In this document: piece after piece, positions 11,648 to 23,453 of the stretch
How the letters are laid out: the number at the start of each line of letters is the position of its first letter
Numbering within the stretch: the stretch's first letter is position 1
Assembly: GCA_907163345.1 (NCBI GenBank)
Contig: CAJQUN010001202.1
Location: forward strand, 1 to 64,000
Source: Haberlea rhodopensis
Lineage: Eukaryota > Streptophyta > Magnoliopsida > Lamiales > Gesneriaceae
Direction: 5' to 3'
DNA length: 64,000 nucleotides
Position numbers and translations under genes: made by a program
The notes under the pieces: generated by a model
Databases searched by the model: none
The model's input: only the letters and a program-made list of their open reading frames with translations
What the model was told of the DNA's origin: nothing

Positions 11648-12111
11648 TCAAAGGTTGGAATCGTTTGTGGAGCACGAATCTCCGTAATCAATTGGGTAAT
11701 GCCTCAACCTCTTATCATTAATGATATAAGTGCCTAAAATATGATCACTTACATTAATGGCTCCATGCGGGTATATCTTGGTAATAGTGAATGGCCCAAC
11801 CCATGAAGCCTTTCGATTGGTTTGTAAAATGCGAGGTGGTGGCGCTTTATGTAATTGGACTGCCTCTCCCTTCATGGACGACTTTTTATCCTTTTGCTTC
11901 TGCGCCTTCCTTGGCTTCACCATGTCATGGCTCTTACTTTCTTCAGTCTCTAGTTCGGTTTTCACCTTCACCTCACCAGTAGCTTGCATCACATCAACAA
12001 GCAAAGTGTCAATCATGTTAACTTTTAAATAACCATGCTCGTTGTGTGCGTGTCTTGAAGATTTAAACATATTGAATATAACCTGATCCTCTCCTACACG
12101 GAGGATCAACT
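11648..12111 (-). pseudogene. Protease tail fused to integrase C-terminus (internal deletion)
   Basis: One reading frame begins with the end of the protease segment (GEDQVIFNMFKSSRH, near 12080). It passes through a charged linker (about 11860-11990) and ends in an integrase C-terminal signature, KASWVGPFTITKIYPHGAIN, near 11760-11820. In complete Athila-type elements about 3 kb of RT, RNase H and integrase would separate these. The join is therefore the scar of an internal deletion, in frame and still open. Confidence 0.7.
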
Positions 12112-13610
12112 TGTTGGGATATGCCCTAAGACAAGTCATTAGATGATTGTTTATGACATACAATGTATTATGATTTTATAAATGTCAAATCATTATTATA
12201 TATTATTCGAATATCTGTGCAATATGAATTGATATATAAGTTAATATCCTTTGAATAATATTGTATTATTCTTAAAGATTGTCCCTAGTCAAGTATTATC
12301 ATAAATAAGGATAATGATAATACATTGAGACTAGTATGTTTTGATTGATGAATTGTTCATGGATATGAGATATCAAATCAACACATGGGTACATGTTAGA
12401 GATCAATGTACTGGACAGACCCACCATGAGAATGCTACATGGATATTTATATGAGTGTCATAAGCAATTCTCATAGTGATAATAATGTATGTAATCCTTA
12501 CGACTTGAGATCATCAGAGATCCCAACATAAGGAGTTATGTATCTTGATATTGTCAAACGTTACCTGTAACAGGGTAAACTATAAAGGCAACTATTGGAT
12601 ACACTACGAATTATGTAGTGGGATGTTGATTGATCAAGATAGGATTTGTCCCTCCTATATAACAGGAGATGTGTTTGGGCCCTTGATCAAGTAAGACTAA
12701 AATGCATGGTCGTGCTCGAATGAGTCGATATGTGATATCGAGCTTATTCGTTTATTCTAGTTCTACTTGGGGATCAAGAAATAGAGATTGAATATACGAG
12801 TGTGACTATTCCATGACTCGTGTTCAATCTAAACACAAGGACAAAGGGATTAAGTTACATGGTTAATATTATCACAAGTTCTAAGGTTATGTCGAGTCAA
12901 TGACATTCTAGTAATTTGGGTAGCCTTGATGTGTTGCTAGATACCGCTCATTGCTTGTGATATAAAATGAGATTTTATGTCACTGCCAACATTACAAGAT
13001 CCTATCGGGTCGCACAAAAGATTAAATCGATAAGGGAAGTTAAATTCATTGGATGAATTAATTAATTAAGAAGAGTCTTAATTAGATGATTATAAGGATT
13101 TAATTAAATCATGGGTTTGGGCCCATGAGACTCTAAGAAAGTCTTGAACCTTAATTAAATCTTATAATATAAATACAAGGTTATAATTAATTGTTAAGCT
13201 AGACAATTCATATCTCATAACCTAGCCTCCAAAGAAATTCCTCTCGCCCTCCTCTCATTCACGAAGGTTCACGGCCGCCACCCTCCTCACGGCCGCCGTC
13301 GATCCCTTCTTGGTGGTGTTAGGCTGCCGTTAATCGATTTTGAAACGAGGGTTCGGTTTTGGTTAATAAGTCTAGCAACTTGTTCTTGAACGTCCCTTGT
13401 TCGATTTGATCGTGTGGATACCGTAGAGACAAAGGTGCAAACTTTTGTTTGTGACTCGAGGTGCTACAACATGGAATCTGCTTCAAACACGCTACAAGGG
13501 TGAGACTCTTATTATTTCTATTCCGATATGAACCCTTTGTATAGATCCGTGGTTTTAGTAATCCAAATTTTATTATTCCGCTGCGTTGTATGCTCGTTGG
13601 ATTACTTACA
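12112..13610. repeat. Solo LTR (probably Ty1/copia) inside the Athila-like protease
   Basis: The 1499-bp unit starts TGTTGGGATATGCCC and ends TTACTTACA. It is flanked by a perfect 5-bp target-site duplication, CAACT, at 12107-12111 and 13611-13615. Protease coding text of the host element stops at one edge and resumes at the other. No internal region is present, so it arose by recombination between two LTRs. The copia assignment rests on the look of the LTR start only. The Lys-rich reading frame at 13319-13633 is a by-product. Confidence 0.85.
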
Positions 13611-13615
13611 CAACT

Positions 13616-14310
13616 TCTCTCCTTCAACATCAATGCTGACTCTTCCAGTAGCTAGGAATGGGCGTCCCAGAATCAATGGCATGCGCACATCCTCCTCCAC
13701 ATCCAACACTAGGCAATCCCCCGGGAAAGTGAATTGATCTATCTTGACTGGTACATCCGATTCCTAGTGGGTAGGTGATAGACTTAACTGCCATTTGCAA
13801 CATCACCCTTGTGGGCTTTAGTTTTCCCAGTCCAAGACGCCTAAAAACAGACAAAGGCATTAAGTTCACACTAGCACCCAAATCACATAACGATTTAATG
13901 GAAGAAATAGACCCAATAGAGAAACTCCCTGGATCTTTTAACTTAGTGCCCGATTTCTTTTGCACAATAGCACTACATTCCTCGGTAAAAAAGATAGTCT
14001 CGTGCTCTCCCAATTTCAGCTTCTTAGATAACATCTTCTTTAAGAATTTAGCATAATTTGGCATTTCTCGTAACACATTAATAAATGATATATCTATATG
14101 AAAATTCTTAAGCATGTCTAAATATTTGGCAAAGTTTGAATCAACCTTCGCTCTATTAACTGCTGCAGGAAATGGGAGAGGAATGTGTACATTTTCTTGT
14201 GGTGTGATAGGTGTAGTGGCTCCAGTGGACTTACCATTGTTGCGTGGTTGCTCCTTCTCTTCTTGCTTAATTGCAATCTTCTTGCTCCCTTGGATTCTTC
14301 TCCATGTCAC
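13616..14310 (-). pseudogene. Athila-like aspartic protease domain
   Basis: The minus strand reads a pre-protease segment (NFHIDISFINVLREMPNYAK) then the active-site region CDLGASVNLMPLSVFRRLGL. Asp-Leu-Gly replaces the usual Asp-Ser/Thr-Gly. The domain ends in the flap-distal block MPLILGRPFLATG near 13655-13695. A frameshift near 13760 separates the two halves. The solo LTR then interrupts the domain; the remainder lies at 11990-12111. Confidence 0.8.
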
Positions 14311-14339
14311 TCGGTAGAGTTCCTTGTGCTCTCCCAGCC

Positions 14340-15457
14340 AAGATAGATGCCAACTGCCCTAATTGAATCTCCAAGTTTTTGATAGATGAATCTTGATTAT
14401 TCATCCTTGTTTCATTTGAGAATATGAACTTGGTCAGTAGCTCCTACATGCTCGGCTTCGGTGGACAACCCGGGGTGGTTGCGGTTGATACCTCAACCCC
14501 GTATTGTACGTATTTGGGTAGGGGTTGTTTTGTTGCCGATTTCCTATGTAATTCACAGCTTCGTTAGTCTGAATGAATAGGTTACCTGTTTGGCATTCAA
14601 TGCTCGGATGATTGCCTCCCATAGGTCACAAGTAAGCACTTGAGCTTTCATCGTTGTCATGCTCATGCTGTCTAGCCTCTTGTTCAATGCCTTAATTTGG
14701 GCGGCCAAAGCAGTAACATCGCTCACTTGATGAACTCCAGCCTACTTCTTCGGCACGTTCCTCTCAGACTGCTATTGTTATTAGAAGTCATCTCCTCCAA
14801 CAGTGTATAAGCCTCCTCATGTGTCTTTCTCATAACAGTACCTCCTGATGCTGCATCAATCATAGAACGATTATATGAAAATAAACCGTTATAAAAAGTT
14901 TGTACCTGCAGCCAGATAGGAAGGCTATGATGTGGGCATCTCCTCAGTAAGTTCTTGAAGCGCTCCTATGCTTCATACAGTGTTTCAGGATCATGTTGCG
15001 CAAATGTAGTGATATCATTCCGCATCTTAGCAGTCTTTGATGGTGGGAAGTATTTTGACAAGAAGGCTTGCACCATCCCATCCTAAGTAGTAATTGATTC
15101 TGCAGGCAATGAATGCAACCAAGATTTAGCTTTATTATTTAAGGAAAAAGGGAAAAGTCGTAAACTGATGGCGTCGTCAATGACATCATTATGCTTGAAA
15201 GTGTCACATATTTCCAAGAAGTTTGATATGTGAGTGTTGGGATCATCAGTAGCCGATCCCCCAAACTGCACCGAGTGCTGGATTATTTGTGTTACAGGCT
15301 TGATTTCAAAGTTCTTTGCCTGTACGTTTGGTCTAAAAATACTAGATAATGATCCATGGAACGAAGGATGAACATAATCCATGAGTGATCGTCTATTGGG
15401 TACCTCCTCGTTCCGTCTTTCATCTCTTCCACCTCCTTCTTGATTTTTTTCTGCCAT
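14340..15457 (-). pseudogene. Athila-like gag
   Basis: The intact N-terminal part (15083-15457) starts MAEKNQEGGGRDERRNEE and contains FEIKPVTQIIQHSVQFGG and the capsid block HISNFLEICDTFKHNDV, ending WLHSLPAESITT. In-frame stops then break the continuation, still recognisable at about 14780-15080 (AFLSKYFPPSKTAKMRNDI) and down to 14434 as a Gln/Asn/Pro-rich tail. No zinc knuckle is evident, as is common in this lineage. Confidence 0.8.
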
Positions 15458-15656
15458 TGCTCGAGCTTATCGCAATCTCCTATGATAAGTTCTTTCAATT
15501 TTGGGGTCAAAAGGCTCAAGTGTCGGTCGTTCACTCCTTAACATACACTAGGGAGTAATAACCTGTAAAAATCCAACCAAAGAAAAAAAAATCAAAAACA
15601 TCGAAAAGAAAATGGCTAAATTATAGTAACTAATCTAGTACGATATTACTTAAACT

Positions 15657-15674
15657 AGTCCCAGAAAACGGCGC
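15657..15674 (-). other. Primer-binding site of the Athila-like element
   Basis: Directly next to the 5' LTR the minus strand reads GCGCCGTTTTCTGGGAC. It is a diverged form of the GGCGCCGTTGCCGGGG primer-binding site usual in Athila/Tat elements, where minus-strand synthesis starts from a tRNA 3' end. Confidence 0.65.
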
Positions 15675-17121
15675 TGAAAACTTGATCGCGTTTATTTTAA
15701 ACAATTATTTCTAGTGTGGCGCGATTAAACCGCAAGTGCACGTAGTCAAGTTTTAGTATAATGATATGAAAGTAGGGATGTCGTACCCACAGAGACTAGT
15801 CGCAATTACCAAATTTAATTAGTTTAACTATATTTAACCTACGAAATTGTTATGAACAATTTACTAATTTACTCAAGTTCAGAAAATAACCAAAACACAA
15901 AGATAGAATATAGTAAACAGTAGAGATAAATATCGAGACTCTGGTTCACTTAAGTAATCCCCCACAATTCATCTACTAATCCTAGTCAAGGTTAATGCAT
16001 CTAAGGTGACAAGTTTTCCGTTTGTATCTAATATACTCTCTCGAGTTATATTAATTCCAATACCAATTTGCAGTAAGTAACTCTCGTTCTCTTATTTAGC
16101 AATTCACTATTGCATATGCTTTGTGAAAACTCATAGCCTTCGATTACTAGATATCTATAGCTATGACTCATGTATTTGGCGTCATCTCTCGATCTCGGTC
16201 TGAAATCCACGGTTTGCGTAATTTGTTTCGTATTACAATCTTATCTCTCGATCTCAATTGCAAACTAACATCATTCAAAAGGTAGCTAATCCCTTAAAAT
16301 CATTAAAAACATACCACAAACACAAAGATAGCAAAAACTCAATAAAAAACTAGAATTAAAATTGTGGGTTCATCAAAAGATCCCCTAATCTCGATAAACG
16401 ACTTAGCCTAGCATACTAAAGCAAAAACAATGTTTTATCATATTAAACAACATAATAAACATTGAAATCTGAATAATAAGCCAAAACAAAGTTTAGAAAT
16501 ACAGAAAATCGCTAGGTGTTGACTCCTTGCGTTGACCCGATATTCCGTCTCTTGTTGCGTTGCTTCGAATCTCCAACTTGTATATGGTGGCTCCTCCCAA
16601 GTCTAGGGTAAATAATCAGATGAAGAACCCTATTTTTGATGCAAACACTCCTTTTTATAGTAAAAAAATCGAGCCCATCAAATCTGGTACCAAAATATAG
16701 CCCATAACTTAAATAAGGAAGTATTCTCGGGCATGACTCTGTTAGCGATCGATCTCTTCAACTTTATATCTATGGCCATTGTTCTCTTCTTGAGTGGCGA
16801 TCGATCGTCTAAACCTTCTGCCCTGATACGATCGATCTCTTCATTATGGCGATTGATCGCCTTCTTGCATGGAATTTTCCTCGCTTTACTACCTCGTAAC
16901 GATCGATCTCTTCATTATGGCGATCGATCGTCTGCTTCAATTTCATCAACTCAACTCTTTTTAGTGTATTTCCAATGTCTTGTTTTTCATGTATTTCTTG
17001 CACTTTCACTGGATTCCTGGAAATATACAAAAACATAACCAAAAGCCTAAAATAGTCCAAGAATCACTATAAAAATGGCAAGAAATATATGCAAATATAA
17101 GTGTAAAAATGACACTTATCA
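15675..17121 (-). repeat. 5' LTR of the Athila-like element
   Basis: It begins TGAAAACTTGATCGCG and ends ACTTATCA, is 1447 bp long and is collinear with 8751-10151. It holds more copies of the GCGATCGATCG word (about 16745-16935) than its partner. Divergence between the LTRs looks modest with several small indels, so the insertion is not very ancient. Confidence 0.9.
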
Positions 17122-19209
17122 GCCCACCCTAGCCCCTACTGTAGCTCCATCCCTGCAGATGGCAATCAAACTAGATATGAGTAAAGCTTACGATAAAGTT
17201 GAATGGAAGTTCTTAGAGCGGGTTATGTTATGTATTGGTTTTGATAAGAAATTTGTTCACCTGATTATGATGTGTGTTTGCACAGTCTCTTATTCATTAC
17301 TACAGAATGATAGCAATTTGGCTACTTTCACCCAAGCAGGGAATCCGACAGGGTGACCCACTTTCACATTTTTTTGTTCTTGTTTGTTGCAGAAGCCTTT
17401 AGCTCTTTGATCAAACAAGCAGAATCATTTGTCGAGAAGCGCTAACCATTTCACACTTGCTCTTTGCAGATGACACAATGATCTTTTGCCAAGCAAGTGA
17501 ATCATCAGCAATTCATATCAAGAACATGTTACGAGTGTATCAATCCTTATCGGGCCAAGAAATCAGCTTAAATAAATCAGATGTGGTGTTTAGCAAAAGT
17601 ACTAAGGAGGAGAATAGAGATCGTATCAGTGGTTTATTAGGGATTCGTAAGGTGGAAAAACATGATAAATATTTAGGATTGTCGTCTGTTGTTGGTAAAT
17701 CAAAATCCAAAGTTTTTGGAGGCCTCCGCGATAGAGTTTGGATAAGAATTCAGCGAATGGATGAGAAGTTGCTCTCAAAAGCGGGTAAAGATGTGCTGAT
17801 TAAATCTATTCTCCAAGCAATACCAAGCTATACAATGGGATGCTTCCTCCTACCAGCTTACATCATAAACGATATTGCATCAATGATCTCAACGTATTGG
17901 CGGGGAGACAGAGGTTTAAAGAAGATGCACTGGGTTCGATGGGATAACCTCTGTGAAAGCAACCTCTGTGAAAGCAAAGATTTCGGAGGCATGGGGTTTC
18001 CCGATTTGAAAGCTTTTAACATGGCTATGTTAGCTAAGCAAGTGTGGAGAATTCAAACCAATCTAGATTGTCTACTCAGAAGGGTCTAAAAGCTAAATAT
18101 TTCCCTACTCATGATTTCTTAGATGCCACTGTGAAGGGAACATCATCACTAACACGGAGAAGTTTGATGAAAGCTACACATATTCTTGTAGCTGGAATGA
18201 GATGGAGAATTGGGGATGGAACAAATGGCTACCACGCCCACAACTACTTCAATCTTTTCACCATGCAAGAAACTGTCGGCTACTACCAAAGTGAAGGAAC
18301 GCATCGACTGGAATACAAATGAGTGGAACAAATATTTAGTTACACATCTCTTCTTTGAGGAAGAATCAAAGGTCATCTTATCCATGCCACTGGGCAGAAC
18401 AAAATCACATGATAGATTGGTTTGGCATTACACAAAATGGTTACTTTTCTATCAAAAGTGCTTATCATTTGGCACGAGAACTGGTAAAAAGAACAATCGT
18501 ACTTCTGGATCTTCGTCTGAGGTAACGAAAAAGGGGAGATGGAAACATATTTGGAATGCCAAAGTACGTAAATAAAATCAAGATATTCACCTGGAGGCAT
18601 GCCGTGATGCACTCCCGACGATGGAAACTCTATCTCGACGCCACATTGCAATTGATCTTATGTGTGGAATATGCAATACACAATCCGAAACACTACTGCA
18701 ATTGATTAAGGATTGTCATTTCGCTCGCCTTTGTTAGGCATGCACAAACATACGACATTAACATATCTTCACTGAAGGTACCAATGTAAAAGAATGGCTA
18801 TACAACGTTCAACACAAAGACGGGGACGAATTTTACTTGGTATTGGTAATTTGTTGAACACTTTGGAATGCAAGGAACAAGAGGATGCGAGGTGAATTCC
18901 ATTACGCTGCGAGAGGATGTAATGAGTTTGCGAGGGAGTATTTGATGCAATTTAGGAATGCAACAATGATGAGAAGATCAACATCTTCATTGACAAGTCC
19001 GACATGTTGGCAGAACCCACCAGAAGGTGTTATTAAAATAAATTGTGATGCAGCTATCTTCCAAGGAGGTAATTCAGCGGGATTTGGGGTTATTGCGAGG
19101 GATCACCAAGGACGTTGCATAGCCTGGAAAAGTAAACATTATAGCTGCAACACCATACCAGAGATGGCAGAAGCAATGTCATTAAGAGAAAGGGCAAATC
19201 TTGCACGAC
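17122..19209 (+). pseudogene. L1-type LINE, 5' part (RT to RNase H), truncated
   Basis: Reverse transcriptase text starts abruptly at about 17157 (MAIKLDMSKAYDKVEWKFLE). The catalytic block LLFADDTMIFCQA is at about 17457. The thumb region follows (LLSKAGKDVLIKSILQAIPS), then the zinc-binding/connection region, and an RNase H domain at 19030-19209 (INCDAAIFQGGNSAGFGVIA). Endonuclease and ORF1 are missing. Frameshifts occur at about 17350 and beyond 18090. A 15-bp tandem duplication at 17946-17975 repeats Asn-Leu-Cys-Glu-Ser. Its left edge abuts the LTR at 17121, and its RNase H is split by the element at 19210 and resumes at 24986. Confidence 0.85.
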
Positions 19210-20461
19210 TGGTAGTGTTTATCGCGTACACCCAAATAACCCTCTCAAGTTAATAACAATAATTATGTAGTAGCATGAGTAGGGATCGATCCCACGAATA
19301 AGGATGAATTTTGTGTTAATCAGTGCAAATGTAAATAAAATGGGGTTTTTGAAATCAATTAAACTAATATTACGATGCAAAGAAGACTATGATTTAACTA
19401 ACATGCAAGAGTAAAATAAGATTGATTAAATTATGAGAAAAACGATTCTTAGCTTTTGGTCAACTTTACAATTTGGTCTATTATCTTAATCATCAATTCT
19501 CACAAAGGTTCAATTTGCATATGAATATCCGCCTTGGAAAATTAATTATTATCTCACTTTAATCGTAGTTAGGTAGTCCACGCGTTCTAACCCCTATCAA
19601 TCAATTAATCAAAATACACGCGATTAAGATTAAAAGATGATAGATTCATAAACTAGTGAGAAAAAAACGAAGCTAGACAATATAATCCACGCGTCTATAT
19701 TTAATCTAGTTGCATATTTTCCCTAAAGATTTAACAATCTCACATGAGCAAAATTATTAATCTTCGTTGCTTCATATAACAAGCGTTAGATTGCATGCAC
19801 AATTACTAGGTGGTCATCCAATAACTAGACACAACAATCCTATCAATCAAGTATAGAAAAACAATCAATACTCATTCACAAATTGATTAAAAAGCACATG
19901 AATTTCATAAGAAAAATAAATCCCAATGTATCGTCTTCATTAACCAAGAATCAAAAAAGGTTTTTTAGCGACTCATGACTAATGCAAAACAATCAAAATT
20001 AATTAAAAAAAACATAAAAGAAAATAGAAGAAAGAGTTACTAAAGTAAAACACAATTCTAGAGCATCAAATCCATCTTCATGCCTTTGAATCTTCAAGTT
20101 CTTCTTTCACAATTGAGAGAAAATTGTTCTAACTCTAAAATATGATGCAATTTGCTGATCGATCGCCGATATATAAGTTTTGTTGCTCTATTTTTCTCTT
20201 TTGACGATCGATCAGTGCTTGTTTGGCGATCAATCGCGGTCCTTTGTGCACTTTTATGCATTTTTCTTGGTCTACTTTGATCCATTGTCAATTCCAATGC
20301 ATTTCTTGATCCTTATTCGCCCTTGGTAGCTTGATTTCTTCGATTCCACCTACATTTACACAAATATACGATTAGGCAGCATATGCATTAATTTATCCAT
20401 CAAAATATACCAAATCGTAGGCAATTAAACGCAATAGATGTGTCTATTTCTGGCCATATCA
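19210..20461 (-). repeat. 3' LTR of the second element
   Basis: TGGTAGTGTTTATCGCG...GGCCATATCA, 1252 bp. It is followed on the right by the polypurine-tract complement aaactccctcatacttaa (20462 on). GATCGATCG words lie at about 20157-20240. Confidence 0.9.
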
Positions 20462-21780
20462 AACTCCCTCATACTTAATCTTTACTCGACCTCGAGTAAA
20501 TCAGACAATACAATATTTTTGGTTGGCTCATAGCATCATAACAAACTAACTCCTCACTTCAATGCATCAACGATTTTAAACATGCATAATAATGAAAGGC
20601 GGTGAAAAGTTAACATTAGAACAAGTTCAATCCCTAGACATCTCATACTCAACAAAGCAGCGAACGTGTGTGTGTGGTCAAAAACAAGTGTCATGTACAA
20701 ATTATAGATCCAATAAATGCAAACCCACAATAGCTCAAGTTATACACTAAGACAAGTGTAAGCTCACTTGCACACTCTTCTCCACTATCTTAGCCACTTG
20801 CAAACACAAATCAGGTAGGTCTTTATTAGCTTATAGCTTGACCTAGATATTGTCTTATGAAAGAAATGATAAGATGTATCAAACAAGAGAGTATAATGAT
20901 ATGCACACTAAAGAGCTTCTCATCTTGCATGAATTTTTCAAACTTTGTTCTTTTTCGCACCTTGTATATTTTTGTAAGGTACTATTTTCTCGAGGCATCC
21001 CTTCTTTTTTTTCCATGCATTTCATTCTTTTGACATAAGCTCACAAATATATGATTCAATGATAACAAGTGCATGTGAATGAAACACATCATACTCCCTT
21101 CAAAGGTATGGATAAAATCATATTTAGGCTCATTAGGGAAGATGATAAGCTAGTCAAAGAATGTTGATTGATGGTTGTTTGTAGGCTTAGCATACAACCA
21201 TGATTTTACATTAAAGCTCAAAAAGGGTACTAGTGATTGATTTTATTTACATGGTAAGATTGAAAGACTCAAAACGCATCAAAGATCGTCTATATCACTT
21301 TCATGTTCGCAAGTAGTCTATATACACATCAAAGAGCATGTAGTTAAGTTCTAGCATCTATCAGAGACTTCCTAAGACTATTATAAAATTCACACAATCT
21401 TCACTATGCTATGCACACTTCACAAGTCATGACAATTCGTGCTCAAAATATTCAACTGTTATGTCAAACATTAATTTGCATTAGAGCTCAAAGTGTTCCA
21501 AGGTTAACAATTCATCTATGTTCAAAAGCATGCATGGTATCAATTAGGTTTCATCATGTGCTAGTGATTTTAAGCATGTGTTCATTACTAACTATGAGCT
21601 CAAAATATTCAAATTTTTCAATTTTTTTTGTATTTTTATAATAACAAAGCAATAAAACACTACTAATCTCTCCCCCATACTTAAATCTTACATTGTCCTC
21701 AACTGAAGTCAAAATTGTAAGGAAAGAGAAATTAGATTACTAAAGCAATAAAAAAAATAAAAAGGAAAGGGAAGACTAAC
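20462..21780 (-). other. Non-coding 3' block of the second element
   Basis: No coding text is recognised. The block is bounded by the polypurine tract at 20462-20480 and a second similar motif at about 21670-21705 (ctcccccatacttaaa then cattgtcctcaa). Spacing between the motifs (about 1.2 kb) matches that in the element at 8751-17121. Confidence 0.6.
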
Positions 21781-21846
21781 TCCCATTTGGTTGTCTCTCA
21801 AGCATCGCCTCTGTTTAACGTCGGTGGCCCGACGTCAGTCCATAGA

Positions 21847-22803
21847 TCAAGGTGGGTTATGCGGTGTTGCTCTATCATTCCTTCTCCACCTCAATATCTT
21901 CTTAACTCCCTTAAACTTTGGTTTGCACGCCTTGTATTTCTTCGAGGTCCTCAACCCTTTTCTCATCCCCTCGTTTTCTAAAGATGCATCTTGAGATCGT
22001 CCAAGATGAAGTTTCAGCTCAATATCAAGTACTTGCAATTCAAAATTAAGATTTTTAGAAGGAGAATTTGGTAAAGTAGTAATAATACATGAATTATCAC
22101 TCAAAAAATCTTCCATACCTCCTTCGTCAACAAGTCGATCAGTAGTTACCTCTAATTCATGCTTAGTGACAATATGTGACTGTTCTAGTAATACGTGATT
22201 GGTGATGCTAATAGTGTAATCAGTAATAGGAAAAGGAATGAGACCATGAGTATTGAACTTAGCTATCTCACCATCAAACTCCATAGTAAAAACACCACCA
22301 CTTACATCTATTATGCACTTGGTAGTTTTAAAAAATGGTCTCCCTAACAACATATGGCTGCTTTTATTATCATTTTCCAAGTCAAGTACGTAGAAGTCGG
22401 CAGGAAAGAACAATTTATCAACTTTCACTAGAATGTCCTCAAGTATTTCCCTAGAATGCACAGTAGACCTATTTGCTAATTGAATAGCAATTTCAGATTT
22501 TCTCAGAGGCCCTAGTTCTAAAGAGGTATAAATTGAATAAGGTATAACATTTATTGTTGCTCCTAAGTCTAGCATGACCTTATCAATTATATTATTTCCA
22601 ATTGTGCATGGGACAGTGAACATACCTGGATCCGTGCATTTAATAGGGTTTCTCCTCATCGGGAAAAAAATCGTCAAACATGTCCCTTTCATCACAGTAT
22701 TCGACCTTTGGTTCCTTTTTCTCATCAAAGGGTTAATGTTCATATTCAACATAAGGGTTTGTTGGAAACATACCTTGTGGAGATGCATGATGTGCAAGCT
22801 CAT
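21847..22803 (-). pseudogene. Protease region of the second element
   Basis: A 318-residue open frame on the minus strand. Its protease core reads MLDLGATINVIPYSIYTSLE (active site Asp-Leu-Gly), continues through EILEDILVKVDKLFFPADFY, and closes with the flap-distal block HMLLGRPFFKTTKCIIDV. A C-terminal tail rich in Glu/Leu then Lys/Arg (GLRTSKKYKACKPKFKG) does not resemble RT. The frame is open across this stretch and may still be translated, but alone it is not a complete pol. Asp-Leu-Gly instead of Asp-Thr-Gly may reduce activity. Confidence 0.75.
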
Positions 22804-23308
22804 TTTCTTTTAGTGGCACACGTGTCTCCTCTTCTAGTTTGGGTGGCGTCAGTACCACCTTCCCCGGGGTTTCTACCTCTTCGCCACTCCTTGAGGCAAC
22901 TCCAATGATGGTCTCTCTTGGTGCCTCCATCGTTCGGGAGGGTATATCGTCTTGTGCTGCTATCCGATTGGCCGATCTTGTAAGTTGCTCCATTTGGTTA
23001 CCCAAATTCTAAGTGCTAACCCTGAATTCCTGTTGAAATTGCAAAATAATATCATTATGTTTTGAAACAAGATCCTCTAAAGACTCATCAGGGTTATGGT
23101 ATTTAGGTTGTTGCGGCCATGGCGAGTATTGCGGTATGTATGGCGGTAGGTTGGACTGCATGTAAGGTGGAGGTGAGCCCATCCATTGATTTGCATACCT
23201 GAGATTGGGATGATCACTCCAACTTGAGTTGTATGCACTTTGTCCATTCCCTACGCCAAGTTGGTGCATAAGATACTCCAATTCGTCTAAGCTACTATAT
23301 TCCGTCAT
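22733..23308 (-). pseudogene. Gag C-terminal half of the second element
   Basis: Two consecutive frames (23009-23308 and 22733-23005) carry Pro/Gln/Tyr-rich text (YIPQYSPWPQQPKY) followed by a Glu/Pro-rich linker. They are separated by a TAG near 23008. The capsid core typical of this lineage is absent between the primer-binding site and 23308, so the N-terminal gag has been deleted. Confidence 0.65.
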
Positions 23309-23430
23309 GGCAATCAGTGTGCCTCAATGGTTCGAGATTAGATATTCACCTGTAAGCACGAACAAATCAAAGTAGCACTAGAGGGTAATAAAAACAATAA
23401 AAAATTATTAACACAAAAATATACAACGCC

Positions 23431-23448
23431 TCCCCGGCAAAGGCGCCA
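23431..23448 (-). other. Primer-binding site of the second element
   Basis: The minus strand reads TGGCGCCTTTGCCGGGGA five bases from the LTR edge. It is nearly identical to the TGGCGCCGTTGCCGGGGA site shared by Athila/Tat retrotransposons. Confidence 0.85.
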
Positions 23449-23453
23449 AAATT

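Larger units (their letters stand above)
8751..17121 (-). mobile_element. Athila-like gypsy element, non-autonomous, with both LTRs
   Basis: Two long direct repeats (8751-10151 and 15675-17121) bound an internal region whose genes read on the minus strand. In element order these are 5' LTR on the right, primer-binding site, gag, protease, a short integrase tail, a 1.25-kb non-coding block, polypurine tract, and 3' LTR on the left. Gag and protease text resembles the Athila lineage (SVQFGGSATDDPNTHISNFL, ILGRPFLATG). Reverse transcriptase, RNase H and most of integrase are absent, so it could move only with enzymes supplied by a relative. A 1499-bp solo LTR (12112-13610) interrupts it. The 5-bp flanks (ggggc and gccca) do not match, so an edge has been rearranged. 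Confidence 0.85.
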
